DNA of 14,528 bases from Frankiales bacterium (GTDB lineage: Bacteria; Actinomycetota; Actinomycetes; Mycobacteriales; SCTD01), in the NCBI GenBank assembly GCA_025965735.1, contig JAOPWK010000008.1, positions 1 to 14,528 on the forward strand, given 5' to 3'. The first letter of the stretch is position 1. Each line of letters begins with the position of its first letter. The position numbers and the translations under genes are program-made. Positions 1 through 6,945 of this stretch are shown piece by piece. The notes below the pieces were generated by a model that ran no database searches, had not been told where the DNA came from, and saw only the letters and a program-made list of their open reading frames with translations.

Positions 1-91
1 CCTGCCGGCCACCGGCGGGTCCGCCGCGCTCGGGCTGGGCGCGCTCACCGCGCTGCTCGGCGCGGTGCTCCTGCGCCGCCGTACCGCCTAG
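1..91 (+). CDS. C-terminus of an LPXTG-type sortase-anchored surface protein (5' partial)
   Basis: Only the last 29 codons lie in the window, with full codons starting at base 2 and a TAG stop at 89-91. They read LPATGG, then about 18 small or hydrophobic residues (Ala, Leu, Gly, Val), then RRRTA at the end. This is the complete three-part cell-wall sorting signal: LPXTG motif, membrane segment, positive tail. A sortase would cut between Thr and Gly and join the protein to the peptidoglycan precursor, so the product should be displayed outside the cell. The extracellular part lies off the window and its function cannot be told. The gene converges on the minus-strand gene at 88-660, and the two TAG stops overlap in one CTAG palindrome. 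Confidence 0.85.
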   Translation, partial: LPATGGSAALGLGALTALLGAVLLRRRTA

Positions 92-660
92 TCCCGGCGG
101 GCGCGCAGGCCCTTCGCCACGAGGTAGACGACGCCTGCGCGCAGGACCCAGGGCGTCGTCACGATCAGCGGGTCCATCCACTGGTGCTTGGTGTCGGCCC
201 GGCCGCGCCCGAAGCGGTCCCGGATCGGGCGCGCCTTGAACTCGCCGAGGATGCCCGTCTCGGTGATCGGGTTGTCCGGCTTGCCGCGCAGCACGGACGT
301 GAAGCTGCTGCCCATGCTGTCCACCCGGTCGGCGGCCATGAGGATCAGCCAGTGCGCGACGTCGGCCTCGCTGAACTTGCGGTACGACAGCGTGCGCAGC
401 GCTCCGGACACGCCTCGGGGCGGGCTCGCGGTGCCGAAGACCGGCGTCAGGAACTTGTGCTCCATCGACCGCTCCCGGGGGTACTTCTCCGGCTGCCGGT
501 CCGGGAACTCCCAGTGCGCGCCGGTGAGGTCGTCACGGAAGTCCAGCTTCGGGGAGCTCGGCCGGTCGGCGGGGTCGAGGTCGACGCCCCAGCCGGGGAT
601 GCGGGCGCGCAGCTGCTCGGGCGTCTCGGGCAGCGGGGGCTTGGCAGCGGTGTAGGTCAT
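88..660 (-). CDS. Conserved hypothetical protein, downstream partner of the zinc alcohol dehydrogenase
   Basis: This 190-residue protein has no function I can assign. It begins 10 bp after the dehydrogenase stop, and its Shine-Dalgarno GAGGAGG overlaps that TGA, so the two are almost certainly co-transcribed and coupled. It has no signal peptide and no cysteine. The N-terminus is Pro-rich (IPGWGVDLDPADRPSSPK). A central block holds TPVFGTASPPRGVSGALR and AHWLILMAADRVDSMGSSF, and a later one LRGKPDNPITETGI. The C-terminus (PLIVTTPWVLRAGVVYLVAKG) is hydrophobic enough to touch a membrane but is short for a confident transmembrane helix. I recall similar uncharacterised proteins next to this dehydrogenase subfamily in other bacteria, which suggests a linked role. 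That is recollection, not a search. Confidence 0.8.
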   Translation of the reverse strand: MTYTAAKPPLPETPEQLRARIPGWGVDLDPADRPSSPKLDFRDDLTGAHWEFPDRQPEKYPRERSMEHKFLTPVFGTASPPRGVSGALRTLSYRKFSEADVAHWLILMAADRVDSMGSSFTSVLRGKPDNPITETGILGEFKARPIRDRFGRGRADTKHQWMDPLIVTTPWVLRAGVVYLVAKGLRARRD

Positions 661-670
661 GGCAGCCTCC

Positions 671-1816
671 TCAGCTCGCGCTCGGGATGACGACGGGCTT
701 GATGCAGCCGTCGAGCTTGCTCGAGAACAGGTGGTAGCCCTCGGCGATGTGCTCGAGCGGGATGCGGTGCGTGATGATCTCGCTGGGCTTGAGGACGCCG
801 CTCTTGACGTGCTCGAACAGCCGCGGCCACTGCCGCTTCACCGGCGTCTGGTTCATGCGCAGGGTCAGGCCCTTCTGCATGGCGTCGCCGAACTTCACCG
901 CGCTGAACACCGGGCCGTACACGCCCACGACCGAGATGGTGCCGCCCTTGCGGACCGAGTCGATCGCCCAGTTCAGCGCGATCGGCGAGCCGCCCTGCAG
1001 CTTGAGCTTGGTCGTCACGTGCTGCATGAAGCCACCGTCGGCCTCCGCCCCCACCGCGTCGATGCAGACGTCGGCGCCCAGGAAGTCCGTCGTCTTCTTC
1101 ATCTCCACGGCGATGTCCTTGACCGTCGTGAAGTTCAGCGTCTCGGCGTGCGCGAAGGTGCGCGCCTTCTCGAGCCGGTCCTCGATGTGGTCCACGACGA
1201 TCACCCTGCCGGCGCCCATCAGCCAGGCGGACTTGGCGGCGTAGAGGCCGACCGGTCCGGCACCGAACACGACGACGACGTCGCCCTGGACGATGTCGCC
1301 GAGCTGGGCGCCGAAGTACCCGGTCGGCAGCGCGTCGGTGAGCATCACCGCGTCCTCGTCCGACATCCACTCCGGGATGAGCGTGGGGCCGACGTCGGCG
1401 ACGGGAACCCGGACGAACGCCGCCTGGCCGCCGTCGTAGCCGCCTGTGGTGTGCGAGTAGCCGTAGATGGCGCCGACGGCGGTGGCGTTCGGGTTGGTGT
1501 TGTGGCAGTTTCCGTACAGGCCGCGGGCGCAGAACCAGCACGAGCCGCAGAAGATGTTGAACGGCACCATGACCCGGTCGCCGACCTTGAGGTTCTGCAC
1601 CGACGAGCCCACCTCGTGGACCACACCGATGAACTCGTGGCCGAAGGTCGTCCCGACCCGGGTGTCGGGCACCAGCCCGTGGTAGAGGTGCAGGTCCGAG
1701 CCGCAGATCGCGCCCATCTGCACGCGGATGATCGCGTCGTTCGGGTGCTCGATCGGGGGGATGTCCTTCTCCTCCACGCGGACCCGGTAGGGGCCGCGGT
1801 AGACCATCGCCCGCAT
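671..1816 (-). CDS. Zinc-dependent alcohol dehydrogenase, formaldehyde dehydrogenase-like (MDR superfamily)
   Basis: A 381-residue medium-chain dehydrogenase/reductase. The catalytic zinc site is seen as C38 (AICGSDLHLYHG) and H60-E61 (FGHEFIGVV). The structural zinc site is C90, C93, C96 and C104 with spacing C-x2-C-x2-C-x7-C. The Rossmann motif GAGPVG is at 185-190, followed by VIVVDH; the Asp favours NAD(H) over NADP(H). The sequence resembles the FDH-like subgroup related to glutathione-independent formaldehyde dehydrogenase, so oxidation of an aldehyde or alcohol is likely, but the substrate is not fixed by sequence. The start is the ATG of MRAMVYRGPYRVRVEE, preceded by GAGGAG; an in-frame ATG 20 codons upstream gives an unlikely leader. 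It is first of a two-gene unit with the unknown protein at 88-660. Confidence 0.92.
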   Translation of the reverse strand: MRAMVYRGPYRVRVEEKDIPPIEHPNDAIIRVQMGAICGSDLHLYHGLVPDTRVGTTFGHEFIGVVHEVGSSVQNLKVGDRVMVPFNIFCGSCWFCARGLYGNCHNTNPNATAVGAIYGYSHTTGGYDGGQAAFVRVPVADVGPTLIPEWMSDEDAVMLTDALPTGYFGAQLGDIVQGDVVVVFGAGPVGLYAAKSAWLMGAGRVIVVDHIEDRLEKARTFAHAETLNFTTVKDIAVEMKKTTDFLGADVCIDAVGAEADGGFMQHVTTKLKLQGGSPIALNWAIDSVRKGGTISVVGVYGPVFSAVKFGDAMQKGLTLRMNQTPVKRQWPRLFEHVKSGVLKPSEIITHRIPLEHIAEGYHLFSSKLDGCIKPVVIPSAS

Positions 1817-1902
1817 CGCTTCTCCTCTGTGTCGTCGCTGCTCCCCTGCTTGTCCCGTCGCCGGCCTTCCAACCACCGGCCCGGCCGTGGGAGCGTGCGC
1901 CG

Positions 1903-2391
1903 ATGTCCGCGAGCGGCTTCCCGGCGGCAGAGGTGCGGGCGCTGCCGAACGCCTCCTTCGAGGACGTCAGCGACGAGGACTGGGCGCACTGCCTCGGCGG
2001 GCTGCACGTGCTGCTGTGGGACTCCGGCGGCCTGGTCGGTCACGCCGCTGTCGTCCCGCGCACGCTGTGGTGCGAGGTCCGCGAGCTGCAGGTCGGCTAG
2101 GTCGAGGGGGTGGCCGTACGGGCCGACGCGCGGCGCCGGGGGCACGGCGGCGCGCTGATGGCCTCGGTGGAGGCCTCGCCGTACGAGGTGCTCACCCTCA
2201 GCACGACCGACGCGGGGCTCCCGTTCTACCTCGGCCGCGGCTGGCAGCTCTGGAGCGGGCCCGACGGCTGTGCGAGGACCGGTGGGGGTGGAGCGGACGC
2301 CGGAGGACGACGGGTCGGTGCTGGTGCTCCGTGGCGAGCTGGACCTGGACGGCGAGCTGGTGTGCGACTGCGCGTCGGCGACGTCTGGTGA
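1903..2391 (+). pseudogene. Decayed aminoglycoside 2'-N-acetyltransferase (AAC(2')-I family, GNAT fold)
   Basis: Read through its lesions, this matches the mycobacterial AAC(2')-I family as I recall it: SDEDWAHCLGGLHVLLW, LVGHAAVVPR, then VEGVAVRADARRRGHGGAL (the acetyl-CoA binding motif A), GRGW, ERTPEDDGSVLVL, and the terminal RVGDVW. Three lesions are visible. A TAG at 2098-2100 stands where the family has Tyr in GYVEGVAV. An extra base shifts the frame, most simply in the G5 run at 2284-2288. A missing base after 2370 (TGG reduced to TG in D-W-R) restores it before the natural TGA at 2389-2391. A repaired protein would be about 162 residues, against 181 in M. tuberculosis, so the N-terminus may also be shortened or start upstream. 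As it stands it encodes only a 65-residue fragment, so no acetylation of aminoglycosides is expected. Confidence 0.85.
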
Positions 2392-2407
2392 CCCAGCGGG
2401 GACAGGT

Positions 2408-2441
2408 GAGGCGGTGCTGCTCCGAGGAGCTGCACCGCCTC
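2408..2441. terminator. Strong stem-loop between the aac(2') relic and tRNA-Pro
   Basis: A near-perfect inverted repeat. The arm GAGGCGGTGC (2408-2417) pairs with GCACCGCCTC (2432-2441). The stem continues inward past one T:T mismatch with GCTCC/GGAGC, leaving a tiny loop. It lies 16 bp after the relic's TGA and 17 bp beyond the tRNA 3' end, so it can stop transcription from either side. Neither side has a run of T, as is common for actinobacterial terminators. It could also be a processing structure for the tRNA. Confidence 0.6.
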
Positions 2442-2458
2442 TGACCTGCCGTTCTCCG

Positions 2459-2532
<74 letters not shown>

Positions 2533-2544
2533 CGACGAGGGCTG

Positions 2545-2550
2545 AGCCTA
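2545..2550 (-). promoter_or_regulatory. Putative -10 element for tRNA-Pro
   Basis: TAGGCT on the minus strand fits the actinobacterial TAnnnT -10 pattern. It ends 12 bp before the mature tRNA 5' end, leaving a short leader for RNase P to remove. No good -35 hexamer stands at the expected distance, which would fall in the end of the glycosyltransferase gene. Read-through from that gene is also possible. Confidence 0.35.
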
Positions 2551-2569
2551 TCAGCGCGACCCGCCGCCC

Positions 2570-4015
2570 CTACCTGCGCAGGTAGACCGTCAGACGCTGG
2601 AACTCGTAGGCGTCGTAGCCCGCTCCGTACCGCTCCAGCCAGCCGGCCACGTCCTCGTTCGGCCGTCGGTCCGCGATCGTCGGGTCCACCACCAGCGCGA
2701 CCGGCATGCCGTTCGCGGGCAGCGGCTCGGGCAGCGGGTTCTGCTCGAGCACCAGGCCCAGCGCCGCGTTGTCGCCCCAGACCGTGATCGGCTCACCCGG
2801 AGGGACCCGCTCGGCCAGGAAGGCGCCTGCCGCGCGGTAGTCCTCGACACCCACCGCGGCCACGGACGCCACCTGCACAGCCCCGGCAACCGCCAGCGGC
2901 AGGAGCAGCACGGTCACGGCCGGTCGTACCCGTCGAGCCCCTGGCCGCAGCGCCGCCGCGACGGCGGCGCCGGCCAGCACGCACAGCGCGGGCACCCACA
3001 CGTCCTGGTACTGCGGGAGCTTGATCGGCGAGCTGCAGACGACCAGCACGCCGGCGGCCAGCACCGAAGCAGCCGGCCACACCGCCGGACGGCGGCGGAG
3101 CAGCACCAGGCCGAGGACCGCGAGGACCACGAGCGCGGCGAGCGCCGGCCAGCCGAGGTACTCCGCCCAGAACCAGAACGGCGCCCACCACGGCGGGAAC
3201 GGGTAGATCGTCCCGGCCACCATCTGCGGGTGGCCGTCGGCGACATGGCCGAGCTGGAACGCGAAGGTCTCCCGCAGCACGCCCGGCGCCTCGGCCCCCA
3301 TGACCGCGTACGGGAGGAGGAAGGCCAAGACGAACGCTCCGGCTGAGGCGGCCGCGTGGCGGGCGGTGCGGGCGAGGGCGTGCCGCTGCTGGACCGCCAC
3401 GGGCAGCAGGGCTGCCACGGCCACGACGCCGGTCAGCTTCGACGAGGTCGCCAGCCCGGCGAGGCCCCCCGTGATCAGCCACCACCGCAGACGGGGGTCG
3501 CGCGCGGTCCGCGTCGCCGCGAGGGTCGCGGCAGCCAGGAAGAACAGCATCGGGCCCTCGAGCGTCACCATCCGCGCGACGTGGACGTGGACGACTCCCG
3601 GCGCCACCGGCAGCAGCCACCACAGCAGCCCCGCTACGACGGCCGCCCGCGCCGAACGCGCGACGCCGTACGCCGTGGCCACCACCAGCAGCCCGGTGGC
3701 GAACCCGAGCAGGGCCCCGGCGAAGCGGTCCGCGACGACCCCGCCACCGAGCGAGACGTGCGAGGCGCCGATGAGCAGCTTGGCGAGCGGTGGGTGCTCC
3801 GGGTTCAACGCGAAGGTGCCCTGGACGTACTGGGCTGATGCCGCCCGGTAGATCAGCTCGTCGTTGACCACCGAGGGCGTCGCGAGCCGCCAGAAGAAGA
3901 CGAACACGCCGAGCGCCGCGCTGAGGGCGAGGGCGATCCTCTCACCTCGCCCCCACGTACCGCGATCGGCCTGGAGAGGGGGTGCCGAGAGCTCGACCTC
4001 CCTCGTCAGCGCCAC
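2570..4015 (-). CDS. GT-C membrane glycosyltransferase, PMT/ArnT-like (copy 1)
   Basis: An integral membrane protein of about 481 residues with roughly ten or more hydrophobic helices. After the first helix comes VVNDELIYRAA, with the Asp-Glu pair (residues 52-53) expected in the first external loop of GT39-like enzymes, then FALNPEHPPLAKLL (HPPLAK around 74-79). Such enzymes transfer a sugar from a polyprenyl-phosphate donor to a protein or glycan outside the membrane; donor and acceptor are unknown here. The soluble C-terminal part (about 395-481) holds ITVWGDNAALGLVLEQ. I chose the GTG at 4015 because a TAGCGT hexamer lies 7 bp upstream, fitting leaderless transcription. An in-frame ATG at 4111 would add 32 non-membrane residues and leave only 6 bp to the divergent gene. 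It is a paralogue of the gene at 4118. Confidence 0.85.
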   Translation of the reverse strand: MALTREVELSAPPLQADRGTWGRGERIALALSAALGVFVFFWRLATPSVVNDELIYRAASAQYVQGTFALNPEHPPLAKLLIGASHVSLGGGVVADRFAGALLGFATGLLVVATAYGVARSARAAVVAGLLWWLLPVAPGVVHVHVARMVTLEGPMLFFLAAATLAATRTARDPRLRWWLITGGLAGLATSSKLTGVVAVAALLPVAVQQRHALARTARHAAASAGAFVLAFLLPYAVMGAEAPGVLRETFAFQLGHVADGHPQMVAGTIYPFPPWWAPFWFWAEYLGWPALAALVVLAVLGLVLLRRRPAVWPAASVLAAGVLVVCSSPIKLPQYQDVWVPALCVLAGAAVAAALRPGARRVRPAVTVLLLPLAVAGAVQVASVAAVGVEDYRAAGAFLAERVPPGEPITVWGDNAALGLVLEQNPLPEPLPANGMPVALVVDPTIADRRPNEDVAGWLERYGAGYDAYEFQRLTVYLRR

Positions 4016-4022
4016 CGGCCCG

Positions 4023-4028
4023 ACGCTA
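4023..4028 (-). promoter_or_regulatory. -10 element of a leaderless promoter (glycosyltransferase copy 1)
   Basis: TAGCGT on the minus strand, 7 bp before the GTG at 4015. A -10 box at this distance places the transcription start on or next to the start codon, the usual arrangement for leaderless actinobacterial genes. There is no convincing Shine-Dalgarno sequence before this GTG, which agrees with it. Confidence 0.5.
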
Positions 4029-4033
4029 GCCCC

Positions 4034-4070
4034 CGTTGCGCACCACCACCGGCCGGAGTCCGCCGCAACG
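4034..4070. promoter_or_regulatory. Inverted repeat in the divergent promoter region (possible operator)
   Basis: CGTTGCG (4034-4040) and its exact complement CGCAACG (4064-4070) are separated by 23 bp. At the centre lies a second palindrome, CCGGCCGG (4049-4056), with almost the same axis. The element sits between the two -10 boxes of the divergent glycosyltransferase genes, where a shared regulator could bind. No regulator gene is adjacent, and a 7-bp repeat could be chance in GC-rich DNA. Confidence 0.3.
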
Positions 4071-4105
4071 CAGGTGTCGAGCCGCGACGCCGCATCCCCC
4101 GGACC

Positions 4106-4111
4106 TAGCAT
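4106..4111 (+). promoter_or_regulatory. -10 element of a leaderless promoter (glycosyltransferase copy 2)
   Basis: TAGCAT lies 6 bp before the GTG at 4118, mirroring the TAGCGT of the divergent gene. The predicted transcription start falls on the start codon, and no Shine-Dalgarno sequence precedes it. No clear -35 hexamer is visible. Confidence 0.5.
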
Positions 4112-4117
4112 GCAGCC

Positions 4118-5596
4118 GTGCTCAGCGGTGGCTCCGGCGCGAGGTCACCCGCAGGGACCGCCGGGCTGTCCCGCCGTCCGGCCGTGCGGTACGCGGCCTT
4201 GGCCGGGGTCCTGTGCCTGGGCCTGTTCGTGCACCTGCACGCGCTGAGCGACCTCCCGTGGCAGGACGACGAGCTCGGCTACCGCAACGCCGGCGTGGCC
4301 TACCTCCAGGGCGAGTTCACGCTCAACACCGAGCACCCGTTCCTCGTGAAGTACCTGTTCGGCTTGTCCCAGCAGGTGGTGGGCGGAGCCGGCCCCTACG
4401 CGGTACGGCTGGTGTCCGCCCTTGCCGCTGTCCTGACAGCCCTGGTCGTGTTCGCCTTCGGGTGCCACGTCCGCGGCTGGTGGACCGGCGTGCTCGCCGC
4501 GACGTTCTGGACGCTGCTGCCCCACCCGGTGCAGCTGGGCGTGCGGGCCGAATCGGTGGCCCCGAAGGTGGAGCGCCTCGCCGCGCTCGACCCGGTGATG
4601 ATGCTGCTCCTGGCCGCCGCTCTGCTGCTCGCCTGGCGCTGGCTGCAGGACCGCACGTGGCAGCACGCGGTGGCCTTCGGCGTGCTCCTCGGCCTGGCCG
4701 GCAGCGCCAAGGCCAGCGCGGTGTACGCCCTGCCGGCCATCGTCCTGGTCGCCCTGGTGACCGCGGCGAGGGACCGCGCGTGGACGGCGACGGTGCGGCA
4801 CGGCGGGCTGGCGGCGGGCGTGGCCGTGCTGGTCGCGGTCGCGGTGTACGCCCCCGACCTGCCCTCGCTCCTGGACCACCTGCAGTCCGTGCGCGACACG
4901 GCGGCGCAGCAGCGAGCAGTCGGGCACGCGGTGCTGATCGCGGACCAGCGCTACGACAGCGCCCCGTGGTGGGCGTTGCTGTACTGGCAGTGGGCGGGGC
5001 AGGGCTGGCTGGTCAGCGGCGGCCTGATCGTCGTCTGCGTTCTCGCGCCGTTGCGCAGGGCACTGCCGCAGCGACTCGTGGCGCTGCTCCTGCTGTCCGT
5101 CCTTGCCACCTGGGCAGCGCTGAGCTTCGGCAACGGCTTCCTGCTGTCGCACTACTCCGGCATCTACCAGGCCCCGCTGGCGGTGCTCGCGGCTCTCGTC
5201 GTCGCCGACCTCCTGACCGGCAGGGCCCGGCTGCTGGGGGCGGTCCTGGCGCTGGTCCTGCTCGTGCCCAGCGCCTGGACCACGCTGGACTACGTGCTCG
5301 CGCTGCGGCCGACGGGCTACGCCGTCCTGGAGGACGTCCAGCTCGCTCCGGGAGCGAAGGTGGCCGTGCAGGGCAACAGCTTCACGGTCTCCGGCTACTT
5401 CCCGGCGGCCCGGGTGACAGCGGCTCCCACGGCTGCGGAGGACTACGACGCCGTCGTGCTGGACGCGCGCTACCCCGAGAACCCGCGCCTGCGGACGGTC
5501 GCCGCGGACCAGCGGTGGCGGCTGGTCGAGACGGCCGACTACCTCCGCGTCTTCGTCCGTACGGGCACGGGGAGCGGCGGACCCGGGTCGCTCTAG
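4118..5596 (+). CDS. GT-C membrane glycosyltransferase, PMT/ArnT-like (copy 2)
   Basis: A 492-residue multi-helix membrane protein, homologous to the divergent copy at 2570-4015. Both share D-E, YR, YLQG/YVQG, F-LN and EHP-L-K in the same order and spacing: here WQDDELGYRNAGVAYLQG then FTLNTEHPFLVKYL (Asp50-Asp51-Glu52, EHP 72-74). The acidic pair is the likely catalytic site in the first external loop of a lipid-phosphate-sugar-dependent transferase. The C-terminal 100 residues form a soluble domain (VAVQGNSFTVSGYFP). The substrate is unknown; surface glycan or protein mannosylation are candidates. The GTG start at 4118 is supported by TAGCAT 6 bp upstream. The gene converges on der, and the two TAG stops share one CTAG at 5593-5596. 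Confidence 0.85.
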   Translation: MLSGGSGARSPAGTAGLSRRPAVRYAALAGVLCLGLFVHLHALSDLPWQDDELGYRNAGVAYLQGEFTLNTEHPFLVKYLFGLSQQVVGGAGPYAVRLVSALAAVLTALVVFAFGCHVRGWWTGVLAATFWTLLPHPVQLGVRAESVAPKVERLAALDPVMMLLLAAALLLAWRWLQDRTWQHAVAFGVLLGLAGSAKASAVYALPAIVLVALVTAARDRAWTATVRHGGLAAGVAVLVAVAVYAPDLPSLLDHLQSVRDTAAQQRAVGHAVLIADQRYDSAPWWALLYWQWAGQGWLVSGGLIVVCVLAPLRRALPQRLVALLLLSVLATWAALSFGNGFLLSHYSGIYQAPLAVLAALVVADLLTGRARLLGAVLALVLLVPSAWTTLDYVLALRPTGYAVLEDVQLAPGAKVAVQGNSFTVSGYFPAARVTAAPTAAEDYDAVVLDARYPENPRLRTVAADQRWRLVETADYLRVFVRTGTGSGGPGSL

Positions 5597-6945
5597 CGCT
5601 TGCCCTTCTCGCGCACCTTGACGCTCACCTCGATCGGGCTGCCCGCGAAGCCGAAGTCCTCGCGCAGCCGCCGCTCGATGAAGCGCCGGTAGCCGGCCTC
5701 GAGGAAGCCGCTGGTGAACAGCACGAAGCGCGGCGGCCGGGTGCCGGCCTGCGTCGCGAACAGGATCTTGGGCTGCTTGCCGCTGCGCACCGGCGGCGGG
5801 GTCGCCGCGACCAGCTCGCCGATCCAGCTGTTGAGCTTGCCGGTGGAGATGCGGGTCTCCCAGCCCTCCAGCGCGGTGTGCAGCGCCTTGGACAGCTTGT
5901 CGACCGACCGGCCGGTCAGCGCAGAGACGTTGAGGGTCGGGGCCCACTGGACCCGGGCGAGCTCGCGCTCGATCTCCTTGGCCAGCTGCGGGCGCCGGTC
6001 CTCGTCGACGAGGTCCCACTTGTTGAAGGCGATCACCAGCGCGCGGCCGGCGTCGACGGCCATGCCGATGACCCGCTGGTCCTGCTCGCTGATCGGCTCG
6101 CTGGCGTCGAGCAGCACGACGGCGACCTCGGCCGCGTCGATGGCCGACTGGGTGCGCAGCGAGGAGTAGTACTCCGCACCGGAGGCGTGCGCGACCCGGC
6201 GGCGCAGGCCCGCGGTGTCGACGAAGCGCCAGGTCTCGCCACCGACCTCCACCAGCGAGTCGACCGGGTCGCGGGTGGTGCCGGCGACGTTGTCGACCAC
6301 GACGCGCTCCTCGCCGGCGAGCCGGTTGAGCAGCGAGGACTTGCCGACGTTCGGCCGGCCGACGAGGGCGACCCGTCGCGGCCCGCCCTCCACGTCGAAG
6401 CGCTCCGCGGGCGTCTCGGGCAGCGCGTCCAGGATGACGTCGAGGAGGTCGCCGCTCCCCCGACCGTGCAGGGCGGAGACGGTGTACGGCTCGCCGAGAC
6501 CGAGCGACCAGAGCATCGCGGCGTCGGCCTCGGCGCGCTCGTCGTCCACCTTGTTGGCGACCAGCACGACCGGCTTCTTGGCCTTGCGCAGCACGCGGAC
6601 GACGGCCTCGTCGGCGTCGGTCGCGCCGACGGTGACGTCGACGACGAACAGCACCGCGTCGGCGGCGGCGACCGCGACCTCGGCCTGCGCGGCCACGGCC
6701 TTCTGCAGGCCGACCGCATCCGGGTCCCACCCGCCGGTGTCCACCACGGTGAAGCGCCGGCCGCGCCACTGCGCGTCGTACGTCACCCGGTCGCGGGTCA
6801 CGCCCGGCACGTCCTCGACGACGGCCTCGCGCCGGCCGAGGATGCGGTTGACGAGGGTGGACTTGCCGACGTTCGGCCGGCCCACCACCGCCAGCACGGG
6901 CTGCGGGGTCAGGTCCTCGTCGACCTGGAAGGTCTCTTCGCTCAC
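5593..6945 (-). CDS. der: Ribosome-assembly GTPase Der (EngA), double G domain
   Basis: A 450-residue protein of normal family length with two GTPase domains in tandem and a C-terminal KH-like domain. Domain 1 has GRPNVGKST (22-30), DTGG (69-72) and NKVD (131-134). Domain 2 has GRPNVGKSS (196-204), DTAG (243-246) and NKWD (308-311). The KH-like part runs from about 365 to the basic end VREKGKR. Der helps mature the 50S ribosomal subunit and is usually essential. The GTG start overlaps the plsC stop (GTGA) and is preceded by GAGGAG, so it is translationally coupled. Its stop shares a CTAG palindrome with the convergent glycosyltransferase. It is the last gene of the parA-to-der run. Confidence 0.97.
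   Translation of the reverse strand: MSEETFQVDEDLTPQPVLAVVGRPNVGKSTLVNRILGRREAVVEDVPGVTRDRVTYDAQWRGRRFTVVDTGGWDPDAVGLQKAVAAQAEVAVAAADAVLFVVDVTVGATDADEAVVRVLRKAKKPVVLVANKVDDERAEADAAMLWSLGLGEPYTVSALHGRGSGDLLDVILDALPETPAERFDVEGGPRRVALVGRPNVGKSSLLNRLAGEERVVVDNVAGTTRDPVDSLVEVGGETWRFVDTAGLRRRVAHASGAEYYSSLRTQSAIDAAEVAVVLLDASEPISEQDQRVIGMAVDAGRALVIAFNKWDLVDEDRRPQLAKEIERELARVQWAPTLNVSALTGRSVDKLSKALHTALEGWETRISTGKLNSWIGELVAATPPPVRSGKQPKILFATQAGTRPPRFVLFTSGFLEAGYRRFIERRLREDFGFAGSPIEVSVKVREKGKR

Noticed and set aside
2110..2391. A separate small gene starting at GTG 2110 after the TAG
   Set aside because: It is in the same frame as the upstream fragment and continues the acetyltransferase family sequence exactly after the stop. 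It is the second half of the pseudogene, and it loses the family sequence at the G run.
4145..6769. An 874-codon open frame on the minus strand
   Set aside because: It is antisense to the glycosyltransferase at 4118 and out of frame with der, whose motifs are complete in the other frame. Composition is typical of a shadow.
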